A DNA stretch of 64,000 bases from Parerythrobacter_A sp963799315 (GTDB taxonomy: Bacteria; Pseudomonadota; Alphaproteobacteria; Sphingomonadales; Sphingomonadaceae). The translations under genes and the position numbers were made by a program. The notes under the pieces are model-generated. The model searched no databases, was not told where the DNA came from, and saw nothing but the letters and a program-made list of their open reading frames with translations. The stretch is taken from positions 744,001 through 808,000 of the forward strand of contig CAWCWP010000001.1 of the NCBI GenBank assembly GCA_963799315.1, in the 5' to 3' direction. Numbering within the stretch: position 1 is the first letter of the stretch; the number at the start of each line of letters is the position of its first letter. Positions 30,401 through 40,859 of this stretch are shown one piece after another.

Positions 30401-30445
30401 GCTTTACCACCGAACTCAGGCGAAGTTACGCGCGGCGCGCGGGCG

Positions 30446-31715
30446 GTGGTGCTGTGCCCCGATATTCGCGGCGCGGCGTACGAACTCGACGCGGCGGAAC
30501 GGCTTGCCGAGGCGTGCGGCCTGGCGCTCGCTATCGGGATCGTGATTGCCGAAGCAACCGTGTTGCCGGTGCGTAACGTCCGGCCCAACACGCTGTTCGG
30601 GTCGGGGCAGGTGGAGAACATCGCCACGCAGTGCGAGCAGGAAGAGGCGGAGCTGGTCATCGTCGATGGCGCACTCAGCCCGATCCAGCAGCGCAATCTG
30701 GAAGACGAGCTCAAGCGCAAGGTGATCGACCGGACCGGGCTTGATCCTGGAGATTTTCGGCGAGCGTGCCGCAACTGCCGAAGGTCGGTTGCAGGTCGAG
30801 CTGGCGCATCTCGATTACCAGCAGAGCCGCCTGGTCCGCAGCTGGACCCACCTCGAACGCCAGCGCGGCGGCTTCGGCTTCCTTGGCGGGCCGGGTGAAA
30901 CGCAGATCGAGGCCGACCGTCGTATGATCCGCCAGCGAATGGGGCGACTGCGCCGCGAACTGGATCAGGTCCGCAAGACCCGGACACTACACCGTGAGCG
31001 ACGCGGCAAGGCACCGTGGCCGGTGATTGCGCTGGTCGGCTATACCAATGCGGGCAAGTCCACGCTGTTCAACCGCCTGACCGGCGCGGATGTGATGGCC
31101 GAGGATCTGCTGTTCGCCACGCTCGACCCGACCATGCGCGCAATCCGCCTGCCGGGTGTCGAAAAGGCCATCCTGTCCGACACGGTCGGCTTCATCTCGG
31201 ACCTGCCGACACAGCTGGTCGCCGCTTTCCGCGCGACACTGGAAGAAGTAACCGGGGCCGATGTCATTGTGCATGTCCGCGATATCGCGAACCCGGCGGC
31301 GGGGGCCCAGAAGCAGCAGGTGCTGGCGATCCTCTCCGATTTGGGTGTGATCGACAGCGAAGACGGTACGAGCGAAATTCCGATTGTCGAGGCGTGGAAC
31401 AAATGGGATTTGGTGGAGGGTGAACGCGCGGTTGAACTGGAACCGCTGCTGGCTGCCGACCCCGATCGCATTGCCACATCGGCGCTGACCGGAACCGGCG
31501 TCGACGATTTGCTGACGCGGGTGGATGCACTGCTGACGTCGGACGCCCAGATTTATGATTTCACCGTGCCCAGCGGCGATGGACAACGGATTTCGTGGCT
31601 GCACGCCCATGGAGAAGTGCTGTCGGAAGCCGACACGGTGGAAGAGGCGGGGCCGGAGCTGGCAATGCGCGTCAGGCTGAGCCGGAAGGAATACGGGCGC
31701 TACCTTACCCTTTAG
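30446..31715 (+). CDS. hflX: GTPase HflX (frameshifted)
   Basis: Ribosome-splitting GTPase. The N-terminal domain runs VVLCPDIRGAAYELDAAERL to NLEDELKRKVIDRTGL; an extra base near 30741 shifts the frame, and the rest (ILEIFGERAATAEGRLQVEL, GFLGGPGETQIEADR, G1 LVGYTNAGKST, G3 DTVGFISDLP, NKWD) is in the next frame. GTG 30446 is the first start codon in the intact frame. Because the usual start would be 15-20 residues further upstream, the real start is probably near 30397, obscured by another indel. The gene sits directly after hfq as in many proteobacteria and its stop overlaps mazG tail to tail. Confidence 0.9.
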
Positions 31716-32465
31716 CGGGTGTCTCGCTGGCCTTGACGCGCTGCCATAATGCTTCCTGCTCTTCCAGCGAGAGCGTCGCAAACTTGCCATCCGCTAGAGT
31801 TTCCATTTTGCGATAACGGCGTTCGAATTTGGCGTTTCCACGGCGCAGAGCTGTTTCCGGTGCAATTCCATAAGCGCGCACGACATTGACTGCCGCGAAC
31901 AGCAGGTCGCCTGCCTCTTCTTCGCGTTGATCAACCGACGCTTCGGCCAGTTCCCGCATCTCCTCGCGGAGCTTGGCCGTCGGTCCCTGTGGTATCGCCC
32001 CAGTCGAAACCCGTCGCGCTTGGCGCGCTTTTGCAGCTTTTCGGCGCGCAGCAATGCGGGGAGGGCGGTTGCGACACCATCCATCGCGCTGGTCTCGCCT
32101 TTGGCGGCGCGCTCCCGTTCCTTCAGCGTTTCCCACCGCGCTTCCTGCATTCCCCCCGGTAAAGTTTCCGATCCGAAGATATGCGGATGGCGCGCTTCGA
32201 GCTTGTCCGAAACGGCTGTCACGACATCGTCGAAGCGAAATGCGCCAGCTTCCTCGGCAATGCGCGCCTGGAACACGACCTGGAACAACAAATCGCCAAG
32301 TTCGTCGCGCAGAGCTTCGCTGTCGCCTTGTCCGACCGCATCGGCGACCTCGTAGGCTTCCTCGATTGTGTGCGGCACGATTGTTTCGGCTGTTTGCGCC
32401 ACATCCCATTCGCATCCTTTCTGCGGATCGCGAAGGGTCGCCATGATGTCGAGAAGCCGGTTCAT
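31705..32465 (-). CDS. mazG: Nucleoside triphosphate pyrophosphohydrolase MazG (frameshifted)
   Basis: House-cleaning NTP pyrophosphatase with two MazG helical domains: MNRLLDIMATLRDPQKGCEW with EEAYEVADAV and DELGDLLFQVVFQARIA, then LREEMRELAEASVDQREEEA and GDLLFAAVNVVRAYG. Extra bases near 32007 and 31985 (around DGFDWGDTTG) put the second domain in another frame. Corrected length is about 252 residues. The EExxE/ExxD metal motifs are present in both halves. Confidence 0.88.
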
Positions 32466-32532
32466 GATGCCATCAATGCAATGCGATAATAGATATTATG
32501 TAAAGTCGACAAGTACGATGTCATTGCGCGCG

Positions 32533-32703
32533 CTACCCATTCGCCAGATTGAACAGTAACGTCACGCCCGCGAACAACGCTCCCCAGATGAAAGCGTAAC
32601 TGAGGCCCCGCTGCCAATTAAGCCGGTACGACGCGAGCGCCGCGCCAGCCAACGCCAGAACGCCGACACCCCAGATGATCGTGAACCATATCGAGCCGTT
32701 CAT
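32533..32703 (-). CDS. Small membrane protein, 56 residues
   Basis: An ORF of 56 codons beginning MNGSIWFTIIWGVGVLALAG and ending GALFAGVTLLFNLANG. Two hydrophobic helices are separated by a short basic/polar loop (YRLNWQRGLSY). Its ATG overlaps the stop of the upstream MBL-fold gene as ATGA, the same coupling used throughout this run, which strongly supports it being real. Function unknown; mazG starts 68 bp downstream. Confidence 0.75.
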   Translation of the reverse strand: MNGSIWFTIIWGVGVLALAGAALASYRLNWQRGLSYAFIWGALFAGVTLLFNLANG

Positions 32704-33468
32704 GCTGCCAGTTCCAGTCCATCATAGCCGACATGAACGCCATCCGGCATTTCGGCGCACAACGTGCGATAATCGAGGCTCTTGTCCATATGGCTCAACA
32801 CGGTAGCCTTTGCTCCGGACGTTTTTGCCAGCTCCAGTGCCATACCGAGATTGGCGTGCGTCGGATGCGGCTCGCGTCGCAGGCAGTCGGTTACAAGGAT
32901 ATCGACACCATCGACCAGTTTACTCATGTCGCGGGTTATTTCACTGAAATCAGTTAGATACGCGATGGACTTGCCATCGGCTTCGAAGCGGAAAGCCGTA
33001 CTCTGTGTCGGTCCGTGCGGCATCTGGCACCATGCCACACCGAACCCGGCGCACATGCGCATGCGATCCAGCGTATCGAGCGATACGATGGTGGGATAGC
33101 CATGCTGGCCAGCAAACACGTAGTCGAACCGCTGCCGCAGACGCCGCACTGTTTCCGGCGATCCATATCCCGGGATCGGGTTTTTCCGACCGAACCGGAG
33201 GGCCCGCAACTCGTCGATACCGTGGCAATGGTCCGCATGGTCGTGGGTCCAGAAAACGCCGTCGATGCGGTCAAGGCCGTTGGCAAGGAATTGCTGGCGC
33301 ATATCGGTGGAGGTGTCGACCAGCAGGCGCGATCCTGAATCGCTTTCAACGACCACCGAAACACGCGTGCGCCGGTTGCGTCGGCTCCTCGGGATCGCAA
33401 TCGCCCCAGTCGCCGCCAATACGCGGCACGCCGGTCGATGTGCCCGAACCGAGCATTATCAGTTTCAT
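32700..33468 (-). CDS. MBL-fold metallo-hydrolase, PhnP/YcbX-like (frameshifted)
   Basis: Start ATG 33468 (MKLIMLGSGTSTGVPRIGG) overlaps the tatD stop. The metal-binding motif HxHxDH is seen in WTHDHADHCHGIDELRAL, with further ligands in TDCLRREPHPTH and LSHMDKSLDY. An extra base near 33382 (after CDPEEP) shifts the frame; corrected length is about 255 residues. It resembles phosphodiesterases of the PhnP/lipoyl-octanoyltransferase-neighbour type often encoded after tatD in alphaproteobacteria. Substrate unknown. Confidence 0.87.
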
Positions 33469-34243
33469 GCTGCTGCCTTGCCGAACAGGCGAAAGAAATT
33501 CGCCGTCGTGTAGCCTGCCAGCTCGTCCAGCGTTCTCGCCACGCAAATCGGCGAGAAACGTCGCGGTGTCGCGCACAAAGCCGGTTCGCAAGCCTTCCCG
33601 CGATGCGGCACTGGCGCAAGGAACGGACTGTCGGTTTCCACCAGCAGCCGATCCTTGGGAATGGATGCGGCAAATTCCTGCAAAGGCTTGGCGTTTTTGA
33701 AAGTCACGATGCCCGATAGGGAGATGGTCAGGCCCAGATCCAGCACCTTTCGACCGAACGCCTCCGATGCCGTGAAGCAATGGATCAGCGCCGGGAAATG
33801 CGCCCTTCCCCAGCTCGTCCGCCAGGATGTCTACCGTATCGTCTTCGGCGTCGCGGGTGTGGATGATTATGGGCAGGCCGGTTTCGCGCGCCACGCCGAT
33901 ATGCATCCGGAACAGTGCCTGCTGCACGGAGCGGTCCGATTTGTCGTAGTAATAATCCAGCCCGGTTTCGCCGATTGCGATGACGCGCGGGTCGGCGCTG
34001 GCGGCCAGCAAAGCCCCGCGCCCGAGATCGGCATGCGCGTCTGCCTCGTGCGGATGGATACCTACGCTGGCCCAGACGTCGGGCTCGCGATGTGCGGTGG
34101 CGACGACCTGATCCCATTCGCGACTGCTTGGTCGAGATGTTGAGGAAGCCTGTCACGCCGGCATCGCGCGCGCGGGCGAGAACACCGGCCTGGTCCTCGA
34201 CGACGCCCTCATATTCGAGGTGGCAATGGCTATCGATCAGCAC
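33465..34243 (-). CDS. tatD: TatD family deoxyribonuclease / metal-dependent hydrolase (four frameshifts)
   Basis: The GTG start at 34243 gives MLIDSHCHLEYEG, with the HxH metal ligands. Other family segments follow in several frames: VIAIGETGLDYYYDKSDR, GLPIIIHTRDAEDDT, LDLGLTISLSGIVTFKNA, LLVETDSPFLAPVPHRGK, and the C-terminus LDELAGYTTANFFRLFG. Indels near 34122, 33793, 33585 and 33532 are needed; corrected length is about 259 residues, normal for TatD. It overlaps metG upstream by 7 bp and the MBL gene downstream by 4 bp. Confidence 0.88.
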
Positions 34244-35811
34244 GTCGCACCCTCCGCTTCGGCGGCAGGTTCATCGAGGCGCGGAAACGCGCCTACGGGC
34301 TTTTCGAGCGCAACGCCTGTATCCGCACGTCTTGCAAACCATCCATCGTCCGACAAGTCGGCATAGCTGCGCGCATTGGCTGGAATGCCCATCTGGTCGA
34401 GCAGCATGTTTCCGGCATCGGGAACGACCGGCAGCACGGCGATTGCCAAGATCGCGCACCATTTTGAACAAGACCATCAGGACGGCATTCATCCGCTCCG
34501 GATCGGTTTTGCGAAGCGCCCACGGCGCGGTGTCATCGACATACTGATTGCAGGCGAACACGGCCCGCATCCACGCCTCCAGACCATCGCTGAAGGCCAG
34601 GTTTTCAAAGGCCGCGCGCAATCGCACCGCATTCCTCGCGGACTTTGGCGGCCAGCGCGTCATCCATCGGCTGCATGTCGATGTCGGCGGACAGTGCACC
34701 GTCCAAATTCTTGTAAATCATGGACAGCGTGCGCTGCGCGAGATTGCCGAAGCTGTTGGCCAGTTCCGCATTGCACCGGGTCACGATTGCCGCCTCGGAA
34801 TAGGAACCGTCATGCCCGAATGCGACTTCGCGCATCAGGAAATAGCGCAGCTGATCGACGCCGAATTGCTGCGCCAGCGCCACCGGATCGGTCACGTTGC
34901 CAAGCGATTTGCTTTCCTTGCGCCCGCGATTGAGCAGGAAACCGTGACCGAAAACCTGCTTGGGCATCGGCAGGTCGGCGCTCATCAGGAATGCGGGCCA
35001 GTAGACCGCATGGAACCGGACGATGTCCTTGCCGATCAGGTGCAGGTCGGCGGGCCAGAACGCGGCCATGTCGTCGGTTTCGTCAGGATAGCCCAGCCCG
35101 GTCAGATAATTGGTCAGCGCATCGACCCAGACATACATGACATGGCCGTCATCGCCCGGCACCGCGACGCCCCAGTCGAAACTGGTCCGGCTGATCGACA
35201 GGTCGCGCAGGCCGCCCCGCACGAAGGACAGCATCTCGTTGCGGCGGCTTTCGGGCTCGAGAAATCCGGGCGTTTCCAGCAATGCAACCAGTTTGTCCTG
35301 ATAGCGTGACAGTCGGAAGAACCAGCTTTCCTCCACCGTCCATTCGACCGGCGTGCCTTGCGGCGACAGCTTCTCCCCGCCCTCGCCTTCGACCAGCTCG
35401 GTTTCGTCGTAATAGGCTTCGTCGCGGACCGAGTACCAGCCTTCGTAGCGGTCGAGATACAGGTCGCCCTTTTCCTCCATCGCGCGCCACAAGGCCTGGC
35501 TGGCGCGGTGGTGATCGGCATCGACGGTGCGGATGAAGCGATCGTAGGTAATATTAAGACGCGTCGCACATGGTGCGGAACAGGCCGGACATCTCGTCGG
35601 CCAACGCACGAGCCGTCATGCCCCGCTCTTCCGCCTTGCGCGCCATTTTCAGGCCGTGTTCGTCGGTGCCGGTCTGAAACCGGACGCGATGGCCACACTG
35701 GCGGCGGAAGCGCGCAACGACATCGGCGGCAATCGCCTCGTATGCGTGGCCGATATGCGGCGGGCCGTTCGGGTAACTGATGGCCGTGGTGACGTAATAG
35801 GGATCAGGCAT
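34237..35811 (-). CDS. metG: Methionyl-tRNA synthetase (three frameshifts)
   Basis: Class I aminoacyl-tRNA synthetase. ATG 35811 gives MPDPYYVTTAISYPNGPPHI with the HIGH signature (HIGH in PHIGHAYEA); the KMSKS-equivalent is KESKSLGN. Extra bases near 35558, 34615 and 34450 divide it into four frames; corrected length is about 524 residues, matching the short alphaproteobacterial MetG without the C-terminal tRNA-binding extension. It overlaps holB upstream by 8 bp. It is normally essential, so these indels are likely sequence errors. Confidence 0.92.
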
Positions 35812-36743
35812 GGGCGTTTGCGCTAGCTGTGCCGACCTGTGCGAGCAAGGCGGCCAGTTCATTCAGCAATAGGCCGGGGTCGAAATTCATCGTCGGGGCC
35901 TGTGCCTGCAAACGCACGATCTTGTCATGCGCCTCGATGGCGGATGACTGCCCTTCCCTGCCTGTCGAGCGGATGGCGTGGCTCAGCAATGCGCGCGAAA
36001 GAGAGAACGCCTGCTGGATCGCTTCCGGTTTTGGCCGGGCGCCCAGCACACCGGTCATGGTCATTTCACTCGAACCACGCGCGACAAGCTGCTGTAAAAT
36101 TGCAAATAAACGAATGTGATCGCTTGCAAGAAAATCATGCGCAGCGCCGGGTGATCCCCGTGCGGCGATGATGGCGGCGTCGATATGTCCTCGCGTCGGC
36201 CTTAGGGTGTGAAGCGCGCAAGTCGGCTCGAAGGGCATCGTCGGAGAGCGGCGCGAAATGCAATCCGCGACAGCGCGAGCGGATGGTCGGCAGCAATCCG
36301 CCCGGGCGGTGCGAAACAAGCAGAAAGAAGGTGCCGACCGGCGGTTCCTCCAGGCTTTTCAACAAAGCGTTGGCGGCAGCTGTTTCCATGTTGTCGACCG
36401 GGTCGATGATGACCGCGCGGCGTGCGCCGAGTGTGGGGCGGGTCACCAGACGGCGCTGCAACGCGCGCACCTGATCGACCCTAATGCTGCGCGCACGGTC
36501 GAACGGTTTGCCGTCGGCAGCCTTCCGCGCATTCGCGTCGTCCTTCGGACCCATCGTGACGCGGTGGATGTCGGCGTGTTCGGTTACCCCTTCGTTCGCG
36601 TCCACCAGCGCGCGGGCGGCCTTCATGGCGAACCGGGATTTGCCCATGCCTGCGCGGCCGCTCAGCAACCAGGCGTGATGCATCCGGTTGCCCGCCATTG
36701 CGCGCGTCCATTGTTCGTGTGGCTGGAGTGGTGACGATGTCAC
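35804..36743 (-). CDS. holB: DNA polymerase III delta-prime subunit (frameshifted)
   Basis: Clamp-loader subunit. A GTG start at 36743 overlaps the corrected tmk stop (GTGA). The AAA+ domain shows LLSGRAGMGKSRFAMKAARA, VIIDPVDNMETAAANALLKS, LEEPPVGTFFLLVSHRPGGL and the arginine-finger segment PTIRSRCRGL. A frameshift near 36190 separates the C-terminal collar domain (GHIDAAIIAARGSPGAAHDF to the end). Corrected length is about 312 residues. The order tmk-holB-metG-tatD is a standard bacterial cluster. Confidence 0.9.
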
Positions 36744-37380
36744 GCCGCGCCCACCGTCAGCCGTGCGACGGCAGCGACAATCCGCGCCTGCACGGCGTCG
36801 ATCGTGCCCTCCCCATCCACGCACGCGAAGCGCGACGGGTCTTCCTTTGCGAAACGCGCAAACGCAGCCACGACAGCCTTATGATAGGCTGTACGTCCCG
36901 CCCACCGATCGCGTCGTTGTCAGCACCGTCACGCGCGCTGACCCGCGCGTGTGCAACCGCTTGAGGCACGTCGATCAGGATTGTCAGGTCGGGCAGCATT
37001 CCGCCGCTCCCAAGTTCATGCAGCGTGTTGATTGCGGCATCGCCTAGTGCATTACCAACGCCCTGATAGGCACGACTTGAGTTGATAAATCGATCACACA
37101 CCACCCATGTGCCATCGGCAAGCGCCGGTTCGATGAGCGTTGCCACATGATCGCTGCGGGCAGCGGCGAACAGCAACGCTTCCGCGCGCGGGTTCCACCC
37201 TCCGTCCGGCGGCGACAGCAGCAAGGTCCTGATAGCTTCCGCACCGGTCGTGCCGCCGGGTTCGCGCGTTGTCACAACGTCGCGCCCTGCTTCGCGCAGC
37301 GTCGCAGCCAAAAGGCGGGCCTGCGTGGACTTGCCGGTGCCCTCCCCTCCTTCGAGCGTGATGAAACGCCCGCGCGTCAT
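36740..37380 (-). CDS. tmk: Thymidylate kinase (frameshifted)
   Basis: Phosphorylates dTMP. P-loop EGGEGTGKSTQ, the DR motif in VVCDRFINSSRAYQG, and a LID region are seen. After DAIGGRDV a missing base near 36895 shifts the frame; corrected, it continues AYHKAVVAAFARFAKEDPS to AVARLTVGAA and stops at 36740, giving about 213 residues. It overlaps dacC upstream and holB downstream by 4 bp each. Confidence 0.92.
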
Positions 37381-38558
37381 GGCAGCCAGCTCCGGAAACC
37401 ATTGGCAATTCGCTGCATCGGGTTCGCCAGCGGTGCGTCGCGTGTCGCGGCGAGCGGATAGGTGACCGGTTCCATGCCTTCGATTTCGATCACTAGCCGG
37501 GCGACGATCTGGCCTTCCGCAACAGGCGCGCGCAGGGGCCCGGCATAGCGGATACTGCTTCCTTTTATTCCTGCCGCTCCCTTGGGGATCGCCACCGCGA
37601 CCGGCTCGGTTGTGCGCAGCGAAATCCGACCGACCGGACTATCCTGTACATGCGCCGTTCCTACGACGGTGCCAGTCTCATAGAGGACGCGTCGTTCGAA
37701 AGCGTCGAAACCCCAGCCAATCAACTCGCGCGCCAGTTCGCCCCGCTCATCGTAATCGTTTAGCCCGGCCAGCACCATGACCAGCCGTGTCCCGTCGCGT
37801 TCCGCGCTGCCGACGAAGGTGAGGCCCGCCTGCCGCGTATAGCCTGTTTTGATACCGTCGGCGCCTGCAACGCGCCGCGTTATCGGATCGTGGTTGTTTT
37901 GGGCGATACCGTTGAATGCGAAACCCGGTTGTCCGAAATAGCGCGCATATCGTTGCGGATGGCGTGCGATCATTGCCGTCGCCAGCCGTGTCAGGTCCGC
38001 TGCGGTAGTGAAGCTGCGGCCCTCGTCCGGCCAACCGTTGGGCGTGGCGAAATGGCTGTTGCGCATATCGAGCGCCTGGGCGTTGGCATTCATCAATCGC
38101 GTCCATCCCGCCACCGAACCACTGTGCCCCTCCGCCAAGGCCACGCTGGCATCGTTTGCGGAGACGGCGGTTATGCCCGACAGCAAGGTGTCGACAGACA
38201 CGGCCTGCCCTTCACGAATGAACATTGTGGAGCCGCGCCGATACCAGGCGCTCTGCGTGTCCGGACGCATCGTTATCGTTTGCGCAGCGGCAAGCCGTCC
38301 AGCCGCCATTTCCTCGAACGCGGTGTAGGCTGTCATCACCTTGGCGACCGAGGCGGGAATGAAGCGGTGGTTGGCGTTCTTCTCCACCAGCACCTGGCCG
38401 GTCCGCGCGTCGCTAAGCAACACGACCGGCGCGTCCGCGATAACCGGCGTGGTGCGCGCAGTCAGGCTCGCCGACGGCGATAATGCGACCAGCAGTCCGG
38501 CAAAGAAAAGGCAAATTCGGGTGATCGTCCGGCTCCAGCGTGCCGGGCGGATCGGCAC
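37377..38558 (-). CDS. dacC: D-alanyl-D-alanine carboxypeptidase (PBP5/6 type)
   Basis: 393 residues, intact, with a GTG start. Signal peptide (ITRICLFFAGLLVALSPSAS). Penicillin-binding motifs are SVAK (PASVAKVM), SAN (VSAND) and KTG (GIKTGYT). A C-terminal all-beta PBP5-like domain and a terminal amphipathic segment (MQRIANGFRSWLP) suggest membrane association. It trims the terminal D-Ala of peptidoglycan pentapeptides. It follows the SPOR protein gene without any gap and overlaps tmk by 4 bp. The gene letter is by analogy; the paralogue class is not certain. Confidence 0.93.
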   Translation of the reverse strand: MPIRPARWSRTITRICLFFAGLLVALSPSASLTARTTPVIADAPVVLLSDARTGQVLVEKNANHRFIPASVAKVMTAYTAFEEMAAGRLAAAQTITMRPDTQSAWYRRGSTMFIREGQAVSVDTLLSGITAVSANDASVALAEGHSGSVAGWTRLMNANAQALDMRNSHFATPNGWPDEGRSFTTAADLTRLATAMIARHPQRYARYFGQPGFAFNGIAQNNHDPITRRVAGADGIKTGYTRQAGLTFVGSAERDGTRLVMVLAGLNDYDERGELARELIGWGFDAFERRVLYETGTVVGTAHVQDSPVGRISLRTTEPVAVAIPKGAAGIKGSSIRYAGPLRAPVAEGQIVARLVIEIEGMEPVTYPLAATRDAPLANPMQRIANGFRSWLP

Positions 38559-39602
38559 TTATCCCGTGGTGAATACGCGCGCCGAGCCATACCCCGCATT
38601 GCGCGCCTTGGCGAGTGCTGCTTCGGCCTGTCCCCGATCTGCAAACGGGCCAAGGCGGACGCGATAGAAACGCCCTGCCGGTTCGATGAACCCGCCGACG
38701 GCCTTGGCAGCGCGCTCCGCATTCGCTTCGTTCGAGAAGGCAGCGGCCTGCACGACAAACGCACCTGAGGGAACGCTGGAGAGGGCTGCGCGCTGTGACG
38801 GGGCCGCAGCAATGGCCGAAGCAGGTTGCACGGCGCCTGCCACTACGCCGTTCAAGGGCGAGAGCGGATAGCGTGTGTCGGCAGTGCGCGTAACGCCGAA
38901 TGCCGTGTCGAAAGAGCGTGTCGCAGCCGTGCCCATCGCAACGGTGGTGGGGGTAGTAGGAGCGGAAGCCTGCCGCGCCGTATTTACCGGCATGGCGATA
39001 TCTGCGGACCCGTCGAGCGGAAGCTTGCGCCGCAATACGTTCACAAGCGAAAGCGGCATATCGGCACGTGCCGAGGCGGGCGCGCCATTGCGAAGCTGCG
39101 CGCGTTCGCTCTCGGGCGGCAGCACGCGCCGTGCGCGAATAGGTGTCCCCTCGTCCGCACGCAGTTGCATGGCCGCACCGCGCGAGAGGCCAGCAATGTA
39201 AGGCCCCTGCATCGGGCCGCGGCGCTCCACACGGGCAAGAATGGTCCGACCGCTATCGAGTGCGGTCAGTTCGACGTAGCTGGGTATCGGCAACGTCCGG
39301 TGCGCAATCGACACGGTCCCGCTGTCGGACATATCGAGCGTGGCATAGCCGATCTCGTCGTAATTTATCGCGTCGTTCGGGGTATACAGCGTGCCATCGA
39401 CCAGGAATGGCGCACCCAGTGTTACAGGATAATCGGCCTGTGCGCCCAAAGCGGCGCTCGCGATATCCGCTTCCGCAGTGGCGGCTTCGAAGTCGGCAAG
39501 GTCGCCTCCACCGCCGGAACATGCGGCGACAAACAGGCACGGACCCGCGGCTGCCAGCAGGCGGCGGCTACGGCGAAACGGTAATTCAGGGTGCAATCTC
39601 AT
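38559..39602 (-). CDS. Septal lipoprotein with RlpA-like and SPOR domains
   Basis: About 347 residues from ATG 39602 (MRLHPELPF); an upstream in-frame start at 39620 is less likely because the lipoprotein signal peptide begins here. The lipobox is FVAAC. A double-psi beta-barrel-like region (TILARVERRGPMQGPYIAG, LSRGAAMQLRADEG) resembles RlpA, a septal lytic transglycosylase. The usual VNDRGP catalytic Asp is replaced by Arg (VERRGP), so it may be non-catalytic. A C-terminal SPOR domain (GAFVVQAAAFSNEANAERAA to ARVFTTG) should bind denuded septal peptidoglycan. It is flanked by a transglycosylase and a D,D-carboxypeptidase. Confidence 0.8.
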   Translation of the reverse strand: MRLHPELPFRRSRRLLAAAGPCLFVAACSGGGGDLADFEAATAEADIASAALGAQADYPVTLGAPFLVDGTLYTPNDAINYDEIGYATLDMSDSGTVSIAHRTLPIPSYVELTALDSGRTILARVERRGPMQGPYIAGLSRGAAMQLRADEGTPIRARRVLPPESERAQLRNGAPASARADMPLSLVNVLRRKLPLDGSADIAMPVNTARQASAPTTPTTVAMGTAATRSFDTAFGVTRTADTRYPLSPLNGVVAGAVQPASAIAAAPSQRAALSSVPSGAFVVQAAAFSNEANAERAAKAVGGFIEPAGRFYRVRLGPFADRGQAEAALAKARNAGYGSARVFTTG

Positions 39603-40603
39603 CTGCAAGCAATCCCACACTCATGGCGTAGTAGTTCGAGCAGTTATATTCGAGGATAACCCTATAATTTGCCGTTAAGAGCCAGGCGGGTGCCTCCGGA
39701 CCGTCGGGTTGGAACAGCGACACCATCGCATCGTCGGATAGCGGGCGCTGTGGCTGCACACCCAGGGCGCGCCACTCGCGCACCCTCTTCCACTGGCTGT
39801 GCCGTTCATGCACGCGCGAGCAGACGGGCGAGACGATTTCGTTGTCCACACCGGCGAAGTCGAAGCCGCGCGGAACGCTGGCGCGCACGCCCCACGGTTG
39901 GCCCTTGCGCCATCCGGAATCCTGGAAATAGCGCGCTATGGACGCCAGCGTATCGGCGCGGTTGGTGAAGATGTTGGCACGGCCGTCGCCATCGCCATCG
40001 GTTGCCAAGCGCAAATAGACGCTTGGCAGGAATTGCGGATTGCCGAACGCGCCGGCCCAGCTGCCGACCAGTTCGCTGCGGTCGTACCCGCGGTCCGCGA
40101 CTTTCAGAAGCGACAGAAACTCGCCTTCGAACAAGTCGCGCCGCCGCCCTTCCCATGCCAGCGTGGCGAGCGAACGGGACAGGTCGAAATTGCCGCGATA
40201 GCCGCCATAGTTCGTTTCGTGCCCCCAGATGGCGAGCAGGTATTTGGCAGGCACACCATATTCCGCCTCTATCGCCGCGTGATAGCCGCGCGTCGCCGAG
40301 TACATATCCTGTCCACGCGCGATCCGCGTCGGGTTCACATGGGTGCGAAGGTAGGGCGCCAGCGCGGGATAGCCGCGCCGGGTCGGCGTGCCGGGCTGCC
40401 CGCGATCCAAGTCGATTACCCTCTGGTTCGGCGTAAGGCCGCTGGTCATGCGCGCGATAGTCGGCTCGCTGACCCCCTGGGCGCGGGCCTTGGCGCGAAG
40501 CAGTTCGACATAGCCATCGAAGGACGTGTCTGCGCGGCGATGGGCGACGACAGGGCAAAGGCGGACAGGGTCAGGGCCAGCGCCCGCAGATTGACGTTTT
40601 CAT
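39586..40603 (-). CDS. Lytic murein transglycosylase B family (frameshifted at the 5' end)
   Basis: MltB/Slt35-type enzyme that cleaves peptidoglycan to 1,6-anhydroMurNAc. The catalytic Glu is in LLAIWGHETNYGGYRGNFD; GAFGNPQFLPSVYLR is the family signature, and LATDGDGDGRANIF is the EF-hand calcium loop known from Slt35. The signal peptide (LRALALTLSAFALSSPIAAQ), the segment DTSFDGYVELLRAKARAQGV and the main body lie in different frames, needing small corrections near 40593 and 40530. ATG 40603 (MKT...) is then the probable start, giving about 338 residues. It is the first gene of the minus-strand cell-wall cluster. Confidence 0.88.
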
Positions 40604-40768
40604 TTCGCGCACATGCCACAAGGTTGGCCCGGAAAGAACAAGGAACGGCACCATGACGCGCCAGTCGTCGCGCACCTGACACGGGTGGCGGTAAGGCACG
40701 GGCCTCAGTGTGGGCGGCGGTAGGCAGGTGACAACCGCGCAAACAGGCGATAGCAGCGGGGCCAGCGC

Positions 40769-40858
40769 GGACAGGTGGCAGAGCGGTTGAATGCACCGGT
40801 CTTGAAAACCGGCAAGGGTGCAAGCCCTTCGTGGGTTCGAATCCCACCCTGTCCGCCA
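40769..40858 (+). tRNA. tRNA-Ser (UGA anticodon)
   Basis: A 90-nt class II tRNA with acceptor stem GGACAGG pairing with CCTGTCC, an anticodon loop CTTGAAA giving anticodon TGA, a long variable arm (CAAGGGTGCAAGCCCTTC region), T-arm GTGGGTTCGAATCCCAC and an encoded CCA end. The last 14 bases plus the next one form the attL core of the adjacent integrated element, so insertion preserved a functional tRNA. Confidence 0.96.
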
Positions 40859-40859
40859 G
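40845..40859 (+). other. Attachment site attL (15-bp core in the tRNA-Ser 3' end)
   Basis: CACCCTGTCCGCCAG occurs here at the tRNA 3' end and again, exactly, at 48592-48606. The flanking bases differ on both sides, so 15 bp is the full identity. Position in a tRNA T-arm/acceptor and CCA is typical of P4-type integrase targets. Confidence 0.92.

Noticed and set aside
30211..30545. A second, independent hfq gene
   Set aside because: The second domain lacks its own start signal and joins the first domain exactly after restoring one missing base; a tandem protein is the simpler reading.
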